This document shows, piece by piece, positions 13,264 through 25,819 of a DNA stretch of 64,000 nucleotides. Numbering within the stretch: position 1 is the first letter of the stretch; the number at the start of each line of letters is the position of its first letter. The position numbers were made by a program, and so were the translations under genes. Below the pieces are notes generated by a model. That model was not told the origin of the DNA, ran no database searches, and was given only the letters and a program-made list of their open reading frames with translations. Source of the stretch: Mansonella perstans (lineage: Eukaryota > Nematoda > Chromadorea > Rhabditida > Onchocercidae); assembly GCA_037074765.1 (NCBI GenBank), contig JBAMDO010000142.1, positions 78,377 to 142,376 of the forward strand, given 5' to 3'.

Positions 13264-16200
13264 AATAGTATTTTCTTTCAAAGTAAGCAAATTTCACTGG
13301 AAGGGAACAATGAAGAATTTAAATCCGTTGTTAGAAAAGTTCGATTTAGTTTCCTAGAAAGAGGATAATAATAGTATAATAGTATTTTCCTTCCATAATA
13401 ATAGTATTTTCCTCAACAACCTGTCCAATCGCTGTCTCACTTTCTTGACCATACTCTTCTCCGGTCAGTACAATGTACTAGAATCAAATCTCAAACCCCT
13501 TTCCCTACTTCCATACTGTTTCTTCTGTTAGCTTAGAACAGCTTCTCTGTCACTCCATTTCTTTCTCTCGGGAGAGATCTATAACGCCCAAACTCTCGCT
13601 ATTCTACTAGAAAAAAAAACCAAAACCCAAACACATTCTACTCCAAGAATTGACTTTTCAAGAATTTAGTTGAAGAAATCAACATAATCTAACTGGAAAT
13701 GCTAACTGTGCCAAGTATCATCGAAATAAACTATCATAATGTCAATGAAAGCAATTCTCAGAATTGTTTGTTGACGTTATAATCGATACAGACAAATAAT
13801 AAGAATACAGTCGTTCACTTGGATCGACAGTAATTCTGTTAGTTTAAGGACTGGAAAAAAAAATCCGGGAACTGGAGACGGTAATGAAATATAGTGATCA
13901 TATATGATAGGTTGCAAAAAATCTACGCTGTAAGAGTTCTAAAAGGATTTGCAATATAGTTGATACATGTATAGGATTTCATTATCACAATGGGTGCTCT
14001 ATCTGTTACCATAAACATTCTGGATAATAAACAAAGAAGCCTCAAATAACACTTAAAATAATTCACACATACACAATCACGAATAACACTATAACACTAT
14101 CATTTTACACATATCGGAGAAATACAATCATTGCTTTTTGGAACAAAAAACATTACAAAATACTTGTAAACATTGTTACTTATTGTAACTCTTATAAACA
14201 CTTACTTATTTGTAAGTAACAGTGTTTATAACTGTTACTTATTTGTAACTCTTATAAAAACTCTTATAAACACTGTTACTTATTTGTAACTCTTATAAAC
14301 ACTGTTACTTATTTGTAACTCTTATAAACACTGTTACTTATTGTAACTCTTTTAAATGAGACACTCATTCATTAGCGACGAGTATATTTGACCTTAACCT
14401 TTGCACAAATTGAACTCTAAAGCTGGAGATGGATAAATAAAAGCGATTTGATTTGGTTTTCAATGATCTCCATATACTGTGAGCTCTTTAATTTGAATAA
14501 TCGGTGAAAGACATGGTGAAAGCCTTCTAAAAATTTGACCTTTGAGTAGATGAGCATTCTAGCTGATCCAGATTGTACCATGAATATTTCCCATTAAAAT
14601 TTTTAGTCATAACCATTCAGAAAATACTTTTAAATTACTTTTTACTTTCGGATTATTTTCACATGAAATGCAATATTGATAACACTATTGCAAGTAATGA
14701 AGTTACGACGACTGTCGGAAAAGAACCAAAGCAATGTTTGTACAAATATTTTGATTTGAGTTATAATGAAAAGGACGTTGCGTAAAATTGTTTTCAATTT
14801 CTTATTGCACAGTAAATTTATAATAAAAGTCTTTGTTTTAAAATCTGAATTTCACTACACCAACCAAAGTACCAATGATTCAAATGAATGACTGGGTATT
14901 ATTTGTTTGTATTGATTATTACATCAATTCAATAAACAATTTCGAGAAATCTCTTTCATGATAAATTTTCTTGTGGTGATCTGAGGTCAAATACAATGGC
15001 AACAAATTTGATCAAAGGTGCTCACCCAATCGGCGAAAGGAAAAATGGGAAGAATTCTTGACAAAATCAAAAATATGAAAGCCTCATCAAAAAAACCGAA
15101 ACAATTGTATAACAAGATTATTTGCTGGTTAATTTAAGAAAACTCGGGAAATAATCGGACAACTGTGGAATGATGAAAAACTAAGCACCGTAACTGACTG
15201 CATACCTTTTATGGTCATAAGTGTTTAAAAAACTTAAGCAAGGAATTTACATGTTAGTGGATGCTTAAAGAAAGGATTGAACTGTTACAATGAGTACCTT
15301 GCCCGCTACCACGGACATAGTGGCTTGGATACGGTAATAAACAAGATAACATAATAAATATACGGTAATAAACAAATTGGCCACATCTCACATGAAAACA
15401 GTCATTGCTTTGAAACAAAGCACATAACAAATCCACTGCCTAATAACTAGAAATAATCTGTATATAAACCATAGGAAATTGTTTCATTTAGTTCATTTCA
15501 AACATTCAACTATAATTCAAATCATTATTAGACTGGATCATATTTAGTCACAACTATTTCTGTTCCTGTGAAATATTTCACGATAAACATAGCTCTAATC
15601 AAAGTATTTGTGAAAAACGTTGCTTTGGTTTTTCCCGACATGAGATATTTCACGTGAAAGATCAGCGGTACTTCTGGCTTCACGTTTATTTGATAGTATG
15701 ATGAATCTAAAGATATTCAAACAGTCGAGAAAAAAATATGAAAAGTAACTTGGAATACAATAAGTTATAAATGCTTTAAGTTTTTCTTGACTGTAAGATT
15801 ACAAAATATTCAAAAGATTAAGTGAAAATAAAAGTAAAGCGTAAAAGTAACTACAAACTTAATTCAATAAACAGTACGTTAATCAGCAAAAAAATACAAT
15901 TTTAGCTGACTAAAAGTTTTACCAGCACAGCTAGACTAACAAATGCATTACAGTAATTTTAATAAATGTAAAAAAAATTGGTGAATGAGAATCTGAAAAG
16001 ATCAGGGCTTAAATTGGTTAATTAACAGATAAATCAACTCATTATTTTTTAGTTTTCCCCATGAATCAATTTTTGAAAGATATGGTATAAAGTAAATTAA
16101 CGGATAAATATTTAGTATACCAAACACTAAAGGTGTCTGATGATTTCATGATTTTTAGTCACAAAAAATATTCATTCTTTAATTCACCTTATAAAAATCT

Positions 16201-17559
16201 GCATTACAAATCTAAAATTAATAGAAAAATTTAAACTGCCTTTGAAATTTTAAAGTAAAAAAAAACTCAACTTCCTATAAAAAAAAATTACCCAATGTTA
16301 AAATGAATTATGCCGCTGGTGGGCCATCTCATTCTAAAACATTGAATTTTTCCGTACATTTTGATCTGTCGAATGTTTTGTGGATTTTTGAGGCAACGGT
16401 GATCTAATATCATTCCCAGAATATTCTATGTGATATATTTTGTCTTACCTAAGAAATAATGGCGCTAAATAAATTACCGGATTTCGAAATGAAAATAATA
16501 GATCAGTTTACTAAAAACTTCTATCATTTTTTGAATTTTAAAGTTTTAAAACGTTGTTCTTTATTAATGTAATGCTTTTTCACGCATTATTATATGAATG
16601 ATGGCTTTTTTAACATTAAATTGAAACAAACCATATTACTGAATAAATGATATCCAAAATATTATCTTTTTCTTCCGGAAGATAACAGTTGTTGTCTCTA
16701 AACATATCCGTGTCACATATACTCAAACTGCAAGCATGGGAACGGAAAAAAAGCGTCAACATACAAAATTAGAAAGAAGCTTTGCTCAAACTTCAAAGTT
16801 GTTTTGGTTGTTTTGGATCAATTAGCAATGCATTTTGATCTTTCTTAAAGCTAGTTTTTCTATGGCGGAAAGTGGCAAAAAAAATCGTGTTGAAGCTATT
16901 GTAACAGTCTTCAAGATGATAACATGAAATATGCTTACGGAATGTAGAGAAAAAGCCAAATTCTTCTTGGAAATTATTCAGCAATGAAATTTAATCGACA
17001 TATTTAATCAACTTCGATTATTTCTTTGACATAATTTTTTTACAAGAAATTTTACACGATCTTTCGAATACTGCTGTCCAATGCCACTCTGCAGTATCTG
17101 TTAGTATTTAGATAGATGAATCACTTGCTATTGCTTGAATAAATTTCCATTCTCTGTTACGGTTTCCGGCTGCAGCGACCACTCGAAAACTAATTTATGA
17201 ATTTCGAATTTTTCGAAGACGTGTAACAAAATGCACATCGCGTTAAATGGAGGTCTTGCCCTATGTATTAGTTTTTTTCCGGTATTTCTACAGAACATTA
17301 TATTAAGTACATTATATATATTAAGTTACATTACGATGTCATCTTATGCAAAATGCTCGAACAATTTCTTTTTTATTCCAATCGTTACTAACTATTCCAT
17401 TCTGTCCTTCTCCTTACAACATTTCCTATCCAGAGTTCATTCATTTATAAAAAAAAGATTTGTAATTTATTAATATCATTGTTTGCATCGAATACTTGTA
17501 TTGTGGTCTAAACTTCGCTCGATCTACTAAAAAAAAATTTTTTTTTTTATTACTAGAAA
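13264..17559. other. 4.3-kb stretch without a supported gene
   Basis: Contains the 29-bp minisatellite at 14177-14356 and short internal duplications near 13360-13410. A frame at 17231-17473 begins with a hydrophobic, signal-like sequence (MHIALNGGLALCISFF) and could be a 5' exon of the gene that follows, with a donor at about 17282. This is unproven. The rest shows only short random open frames. Confidence 0.45.
14177..14356. repeat. 29-bp tandem minisatellite with an internal inverted copy
   Basis: Units beginning CACTGTTACTTATTTGTAAC start at 14271, 14300 and 14329 (last one shortened), preceded by degenerate copies from about 14177. The block at 14192-14231 folds back: TTATAAACACT pairs with AGTGTTTATAA and TACTTA with TAAGTA around a 4-nt loop. 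Confidence 0.85.
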
Positions 17560-19274
17560 ATGACAAAGGAATTTGAGGATACTTGGGCGTATAATACTAT
17601 CGGCTCACCGTTTCCAGATAATCCTGTTAGGGTCAAGGGTCAGCAAAATATGTATGTTGCATTGTGGTACAAATTTGGTAAACCAATCCATGGGCGTGCT
17701 TGGAATAATAGTGGGAATGTGGAATGCTCATTTCCATATAATAAGGTTTGCACAACATTTCATGCTTCATTTCTAAGTCGAAGAATTATAAGGACATTCA
17801 GTAACTTTTCGAACATTTTCAAGAATCAACTACTCATAAAGAAAATGATGAATTTTGAAAATGCGAGGGGATATCCGCAGTCAGCTGTGTAGAACTATGT
17901 GCATTTTTGTTTTAAATAGATTGCATTGTATTCATTTCGTACAAATTCGCAAATACTCCAACTGAAATTGAATGTCGTAGGTGGAATTGACGGGAGCCCG
18001 CGATTTGGGTGGACAAATTCAAATTCTAACATGCAGTGAACAAGATCCAGTAGAACAATTCAAAAAAAGTGGTTTTTGGTATGAATGGCGTCCATACAAA
18101 GATCGTGAGAATGATCAGTTGCTGCAATTGGTACGTTGCGGTCAGTCAACCCCAGTGTTGATGACTACGAAAGACGGGAATAATTTGCTTGGTTACATTG
18201 ATATGAGCAGTGAAATCGCCAGTGTTGGTTACAAAGGTAAAAGTGAAACACTGGCAGGTGGCGAAATCCAGGTGACATTTAAGCATATGAAAAAATCGTC
18301 AAGTTGTAAACTACAGTACAATATCAAGTTCCAATGAACTTTTAGTATAAGGATCCAAAATGAGATAAATGAACACTAAAAGAGACGCAAAGTAATTTCT
18401 GTTCATAAATTATTTTACCATTTCCTGTTGTTCTGCCAATAACTTTTTCCTGAAGCTATATCTCACAGAATTTGCTGGTTCTATTTCGAAATATTAAAGC
18501 TCCGCCAACTGGTATTAAAATTTATGAAGATACTTGGATTGACCTCAAATATCGTGATGCATTTCCGGCAGCAAAAAATCCGGTTCCTGTAAGTTACATA
18601 AGACAAGATCGTTATTTGTTCGTTCTTCCATTCTTTTGCTAGTTTTTATAATCACTTTTCGGCTCTTACCGTTTAGGGCGGTGGTCGTAAATTAAAAAAT
18701 GATGACGGAACAGAAACATACAGCTATGTAGCACTCTGGTACAAGCATGGTCAACCAGTTTTCGGACGAGCTTATCCGGATTCGTCCGGTAGAACACTGG
18801 CAAATTTCGGTTGGAATGGCCAGGAAAATGCGGGTGCAGAGCTTGGATCTATACAAATGGTTGTTACCCCACAACCCGAAAATGTTAGAACCATAAATAC
18901 AAACTTCTAATTATATAATTACAGCACAAATTTTAGAAGAACTTTGTCTAATTGTATTTTGATTACCGTTGACAGAGAAAAATGAAAAGATATGAATCAG
19001 ATGAATGGTGATCCGGCTTACTCAATTATAGCTTGGTTTCGAGTACAAGTGGATGTCATACAAAGAAGCAAAGAGTGGTGCTGGTGGGTTCAAACCCTTG
19101 CATGTTGGAGATTGCGTACCGTGTGTGTTGAAAACGGCAAAGGGAGTTGAATTACTGGGAAATCTGCATATAAAGATGGAAAAAGCAACAGCTGGCTTCA
19201 ATGGCAAGGATTCAGCAGTAGTTGGACCAGCTGTTATGGATTTTCTTGTACTTTGCCGAAATGGGTACAAATGA
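17560..19274 (+). CDS. Unrecognised two-module protein
   Basis: Exons 17560-17745, 17981-18271, 18469-18588, 18677-18883 and 19032-19274, all joined at phase 0, give about 348 aa. The protein is an internal duplication. Each module starts with EDTW (EFEDTW, then IYEDTW), continues with VALWYK, G-x-P-x-x-GRA and a Gly-rich GGQIQ/LGSIQ strand, then a W-x-x-YK segment and G-x-x-x-P-V/C-L-x-T-x-x-G-x-x-LLG. Each closes with LLVLFRN (module 1) or FLVLCRNG (module 2). That last match is what fixes the 18271/18469 splice. No enzyme motif, membrane segment or Cys framework is seen. The ATG at 17560 follows a TTACTAG acceptor-like site, so an upstream exon, perhaps with a signal peptide, is possible. 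Probably a nematode family of unknown function; I cannot name it. Confidence 0.82.
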
Positions 19275-20851
19275 AAAAAAAATCCTTCCAAAAGAAAATC
19301 AGTACTACTACTATGCTTCGAAATGATAAAGGCTAAGAGTGCTGTCAGTCACTATTTGTCATTTATTGGTCATTACTGCTAATTTGGGCATAATAAATTA
19401 ATTGGACATTGCTAACAAAAAACTTTACTGGAATTACAACGTTTCATCCCACTCGACATATCATCATCCCACTCGATCATTTGCCTAATCGAGTGGGATG
19501 ATGATATGCCCAAATGAATCTTGACTATTGGCTTTTAAGATGTTTCTTTTTGAAAAAGACAAACTTTTTCATTAAAAAAACTTTTCTTTGCCTTATTTTA
19601 CATGAAATGATAAATGGAATAGACATTCGCGATAGGATGATTGTATTCTTAACTAAACTGGTCAACTTCCGCAAGTTTTATCCCGACAAGTTCTCATTTC
19701 TTCAAGTCATTTTCGCCTCTAAGATTCAAATAAGTTTCACCTCAGTTGCTGTCATTTAGTAAGTTTTTCATAGGTTAAAAAACTGACATCTTTCGAATTC
19801 TGAAAGGGAATGTTAATGCAAAGATGGACATAATCGTTTTGTTTGATTAATCCAATAATCTAGACGGATTACTGTGTTTTCTAAATATATCGAAGCTGAA
19901 CATATCTCTAACAATATTTGTTTATCTTTCTGTTATAAGAGAGATACTCACGACCTTTCTTACCGACACAATCACATCTTCAAGCTTATTTCTGAACAAT
20001 TCAGGTTAAATTCTGTATTTTGTTGATAAAAAAACTCTTTTTCGAAATCAAATTCACATTGGTTAAGGAAACTATATAATTGGTTTCTATATATATAAGT
20101 ATATATAAGAAACTATTTATATAAGCATTTTTAGCATAGTTTTTTTCGTTCACTGGTGGTCAACGTTTTGACCCTGAAAACTTAGCGGTCATTTAACACC
20201 AGTTTTGCCTCAGCACTTCAAAATTTATGTGAGTGGTAAGTGACTAAAAGATAATTTTTCGTTACATGTATAGATAGATATGACATTACCGCTCAATTTT
20301 TATTACATATTTTTTGTAGTTCAAATAACAAAAATAGTTAGTCATCTACAATGAATTTAGTCATCTACAAATTCATCATCTGATGCTTTGACAAATATTC
20401 TTGCCATAAAATAAAATAGCAACTGAGTCAAAGTTTTATCTTTTCCTTTTCCTACTTGTTTTTAAGAAGTAAGAAAAAAAATATTTAAAACTAGGAAATT
20501 CGAACATTCTGAGCTGCGAAACTTTATTGAAACTAGAAGGCTAAAAAAGTCCTGTAGAAGGTTTGTAGAAGGCTAAAAAAATAATTGCCCTGCAAATAAG
20601 TCATTAATCCATTGTGAAAAGAAACCCCCACTACATAAGAAACAATATTGCAAAAGTAGCAAAAATTTACTTCGGGCATTGTTTGATGAAAAATTTTTTG
20701 ACTCATATCACGTATTTTGAACAGTTATTAATTATATGAACAAAATAATAATATATCACTTCATATCGATTTCCGATTACTTCTATCAACTTCTGGAAGC
20801 ATTTCTTGAAGCAACAAGATTCAATTAGTCCGCAACTAACTCCAAATAATC
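19275..20851. other. Intergenic stretch between convergent genes
   Basis: Holds the 21-bp hairpin at 19457-19508 and AT-rich low-complexity sequence near 20080-20120. The frame at 19514-19759 has no coding support. Confidence 0.45.
19457..19508. repeat. Perfect 21-bp inverted repeat
   Basis: Arms 19457-19477 and 19488-19508 are exact reverse complements with a 10-nt loop; the core is CATCCCACTCGAT. An extra partial copy of the arm (CATCCCACTCGA) lies just upstream at about 19445-19456. It is about 180 bp downstream of the stop codon of the two-module gene, and could be a 3' UTR or terminator hairpin or a small foldback element. Confidence 0.85.
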
Positions 20852-23800
20852 TCAAATTTCGCCACCATTTTTGTATAAATGAATGAGACGTTGTAGTTCA
20901 GCTCGTTGATCAACACCTTGAAAGACATAAGGTGCAGAGAACAATATGCCACAAGTACCACCAACTGTAATACCGAAGAATACATATAATAACAGTCTGT
21001 CGATGATCATTGCCACATATTTCCAATCATCGCGGTTCTATAATTATATTTCACCGTAGTAATGCAGAAAAAGTCATATTTTCCGGTCCAATATATGCAT
21101 TCACATGTAGATGACATTTATGTTTGTATTATACGACTAAACCAACACAAAAATGCACATCATATCCTACAATACTATCAAGATTAATCATAATGAATAG
21201 CTTATCTATCCAAACTTCTTTAATTACCAAAAAAAATTTGATGAAAATCTATTGGAATGTATCTAATGAGGAAATAAATATGACCATTTTATATTCCTCA
21301 TCGTGTTTCAAATGATTAGTTATATATTCAATGGCATCAATGGCACGTAAAGCGTCTGAACTGAGTGGATAGTAAGAACTTGTCGATGGATCCCTTTCAA
21401 GTTGCTCTATACTGTCCACATGAGTTAATTCTATTGCTGGAGGTTGTCTGAACGAAACAAAAATCATTCCAAGTTATAAAATGCTTGAAAGATCTCAAAA
21501 TAAATGAAAAAAAAAATGAACTGCTGATAAAGTTTAAATTTTAAACATACGAATTTTTTTTTTTAAAACAAAAAAAGTTTTTAAATTTTAAACACATTTA
21601 CTAATATCAAAAAGTCATCAAAGCATACCTAATATCAGTTTCAGCCGATGGGCACAATGGATGATGTATGATTGGATTGAGTTTCAAATCATTGATATTA
21701 AGATACGGGGCAGTAACTGAATGACCATTTTTCTGGATAATATTACGCATTATCGGTTTTGGCCTTTGCATACACAACAACTTGGGCATTATCTAAAGTG
21801 AGCAAAAAATTATAATTATTTATTAATTACTTAATTTTGTACTCGATGATATCAAAACAATTCCTTTTTTTTCCAGCAATTTATAACACTACAAAGCTCT
21901 AGTCCAGTTCAGAGCATTTAAAATTTTAATTCAAGGGAAAAAAATTCCAAAAAAATTATAATGAATTCTGATATTTCAGAGTATTCATCGATAAAAAAGG
22001 GAACAAAAACAATTTTTCAATTACTAATATTAAAGCTTCTGAAAAAAGATTGCAATAGTATTAGCAAAAAACGAATATTATTTGAAGAAAATTTGCAGAA
22101 ACTTAAATAGAGATTTCAGTGAGCTCTATAATGCCTGTCGGGAAAACCGAAATAATATGTTTTGCAAAATGTTTGAGACAAGCCAGATGATTTGTGCATT
22201 GAATATTTCTTATGAGACATCGTTAATTGCAAAATGTAACATAATGATTTATTTTCTTGTTTTTAAAGTTTCAAAGTGTTTACTATGAATTTTAACAGTA
22301 GAACGATTTGTAGAAATCTGCCACAATGACCTTTTTTAAAATCATATCTTTGAGCCTAATTTCCTTAAATAGGGTTGATTAATAATCCTCCAATTTTGCA
22401 AAAATCTTATAAATACCGTTAATTAATTGTAACTCTTAGTGATCTGATTTGTTAATTTATTATAAACAATTCACACCTATATAAAAGCTCTCTAACTGTG
22501 CTTAAATCATTATTAATTTCACAACAGTACTAAGATCTATTATCCTATCCTTAGCTTTAATTCAGTGATCAATAACCTTTTTTTTATTATTACGTCCTTC
22601 GTATTCCTCTTTAATCTTAGTTTTTGATTCGTTATATTAATATTTACATATTTCGCTCGTCGTTCTATTATAATAATTGGTATCATTTCGTACTTCGTTC
22701 ATTATAATCTGGATAGTAATGAAAACTATAAATAGCTGTATGTTCCAAATCCAATTCGTGAAATTATCGAAAAATATGCAAGTCACTCATTTCAATTCTT
22801 TTTTCTTATAACTATAAAACTTTTCCGGCAATACCTTCTACAATAAATTGCAAAACTGAAAATCGAAATAGCTAAATAGCTTCAGAAATTAGAATCAGTT
22901 CAGAAAATTAAAACGATAAATATAAATGTCATAAAGTGTTTACCTGCAAAAAAACAGTTCGTACCCATTTCGGCATCCGATGAGTAGTTGGGCCACGAAA
23001 ATAAACATTAATTATGATAACAGTAACCAGTATAGTAATAACGTTGAGCACGAACGTGAGCAATAAATATTTGGCCATTAGCGGAATTGTGGACGAAGTC
23101 GGGGGTAGAATTTTGGAGACAAGTAACAGAAAAACAACTATTGAAAGTAATACTGATATGGTGAGCGTCATTTTCTCGCCTGAAATAGCCCTTGTTTTAC
23201 AAATAACATGATTTGATATAGAAAGCCTGAGGATCATACTAATTTCTATCTCTGATTGAGGATCATACTAATTTCCATCTCATATACTTTTATTTAGAAA
23301 TCGAAATGCAACCGGAAATAGATTAAGGAAAAACCTGAATCGGTGGGAAGAAAGAACACGGCCATGCTTAGAAATGCCATTAATACAGTTGGAATGATAA
23401 GCACGACAGTATAAAATAAGGTCTTACGTCTGAAAAAAATCTATCAAAAATTTCAAAGATTTGCAATATTATGAAAAATTGCAAGATTTCTTTAATTTGC
23501 TAAAATAATTGAAGCAAATTTAATAAGAGTAAATATGGGATAACAGATAGATCATGTACTTTTATTCTTCAATTCTGCCTTCCCGCTAAATGAAATTGGT
23601 CAAATCAAATATTATTTTCAAGCAGATTATGCTAGGCTTCAAAGAGATTTCAAAAATATTAAGGAATAAGCTACAGTGAGATAAAACAATATGATCTCTT
23701 TTAAAAATCTGAAATTATAATAGACATTTGAGAAAATTGATAATTGGTTTTTACCTCCATTACTTTGATGGAAATGTCAGATAATGCAAAACAAGTTAAT

Positions 23801-25813
23801 TAATTAATTTTTTTCGTGGATTCTTCTATGAAGGAGCGCTTTTGGTTATACGAATATATTCATCATTCTTCGAATAATTTATGTAAAATAATTTCTTTTA
23901 AAAAAAGCTTAATATAATTACATTTGTTATGTATCTATTATACGATGATGTTAACTTTCTTTTAACGAATTGTTATGAAACAGTAATAAATTATGAAACA
24001 GTGAATAATGAAACGAATAATATGATAAATATAAATAATAAACAGCAGTGTAAAGAAATTACCAGGCTAAACTCTGTAATTTAGTTCATTCTTTTATATT
24101 TTATTTCAAACTATGCTTTACCTTATCCTAACTTGAAATTCGATGCGTGAACGCTTATTAACTAAAGCAGCAGGTGCATCCATGACATCCCAAATTGAGC
24201 TTGGTGCATACTCTGATAAATCGATCCATTCCGCTTGCTCGAATTCAAGCTTTATTTCATTTTCATTGTACTGAAAGTTGTTCACATACAAATAAAACTT
24301 CCCAAGAAGAAACACCTCCTAATTTTCCCAATTTTATTTATTTATTGTTTCTTATTTTTATATTTTATTTTACTTTTTTGACGATTATTATTCTGTTAAA
24401 AGTGATGCGATTAAAGTGCGAACACTAGCCGAGCATTTTCTGCGCTTATGGCAAATAATGAAAAGTCAGAACAGTAGGTTAACACTCTACTAGCTGTGCA
24501 AAAAGTGAAGCGCCTACAGGCTAAATAACGCCTATAACGCCTATGGATAGCTATCCATCAGCTAAAAAAATTTAAAAAACAGTTAAAAACAAAACAATTT
24601 AGAAAAAAATCTTGAAGTTTCAACACAATTCAAATCGACAAAATTTGAATTTAGATTGATTTAGAAATCAGAATTAGAGGCTAAAGATACATGCTATAAA
24701 AAAGCCTACTGTCCATGAGCCAAAAATCAAATGACATGTTTGTTCATCGAAAGGAAAAAATTCAACATCAATAATGCAGGAACTTTTATAGATCGCTGGT
24801 GGCACCCACAGCACTTCGCCTTTGTAATTGATCACAACATTACACATAAATGACACTTCGTAGTTTCCATCAGCGCTATAATGTAATCTCATATTTTTAA
24901 ATCTTCATTTAGTCAACTTTATTACCTTGGTATAGGAAGTTTTTTTTTTGTCCTGAAAATAACTCTCTGGATTTAAAACTTCCGGAGAAAAAAGATTTTA
25001 AGATTTAATAAATGACCGCTATAAATAGCTAACTTATTGAATAGGACGATATCTGGCATCCAAACTTTGTCCGGTGCGACTCGAATATTTTGAATTTCGC
25101 CATAATCTACCGGATTCCAACGCATTTGAAAGTCGTGCCATTTCTAAAACTCCTGATCGGATGAAGTTTCCATTAAAATTTCCTTGCAAATATGCATTTC
25201 CGCTTAAATGATATATACAAATCTATCATTTTTAGTGCTCTAGCATAGTTGCTTATTTGAAAAATAGAAAAAATCATTAATATACATAGTAAATAGAAAA
25301 TTCTGATCTATTATCAATCAAATATTTCACAAAATTGAAAAAATTATTGAAAATGATGCATTATGAAGGACAGTAACTAACCAAAGTAAGCCATACATTT
25401 GTATGCATAATCTGATCTTTTTCATCCTAAATAAGGAATATTGCGGGTTTTAAAAAGGCAAAGCACCCATTAACAGTAAAATATAATCAATCTTTAGTGA
25501 CAGTACGGCACGTACATAAGAAAACAAATAGCTTCAAATAAATAATTATTTTTGAAAATGAGATACGCTCAATAACACCACTATGATTTTATGAATAGTT
25601 TTTTGTTTTAGTAAAGTTAGATGAAAAATTAGAAAATTGCTCCAGAAATTTTAAATTAGAAAAACGAACAACATTAATGAGTAAGGCAAGTTGTAAAGCA
25701 ATTTTGACAATGATCGGAGTTTCGTTCAAATTACGAACTGGTTGGATGAGAGAATTATATCCTCGGAACACGTCAACCATCAAGCGTTCTTCCTCATCAG
25801 AACAAAGCACCAT
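20852..25813 (-). CDS. unc-29: Nicotinic acetylcholine receptor subunit, non-alpha, UNC-29-like
   Basis: Subunit of a pentameric ligand-gated cation channel of the muscle (levamisole) type. Exons: 25813-25670, 25426-25382, 25143-25034, 24875-24710, 24270-24122, 23429-23335, 23179-22944, 21792-21629, 21447-21285, 21037-20852; phases agree throughout, about 485 aa. The extracellular domain shows [26 protein letters not shown], and a Cys-loop Cys133-Cys147 with [10 protein letters not shown]1 begins [16 protein letters not shown]2 is preceded by [12 protein letters not shown], whose Glu ring fits cation selectivity. TM4 follows [12 protein letters not shown]. The vicinal Cys pair that defines alpha subunits is absent between IWDVMDAP and TM1, so it is a structural subunit. 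No signal peptide is seen after the ATG at 25813, so a 5' exon is probably missing from this model. Confidence 0.92.
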
Positions 25814-25819
25814 CAATCC

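Noticed and set aside
17560..19274. DM9/DUF3421 domain assignment for the two-module protein
   Set aside because: The GRA and Gly-rich strand recall DM9 proteins, but the spacing and the rest of the module do not fit, so I do not assert it.
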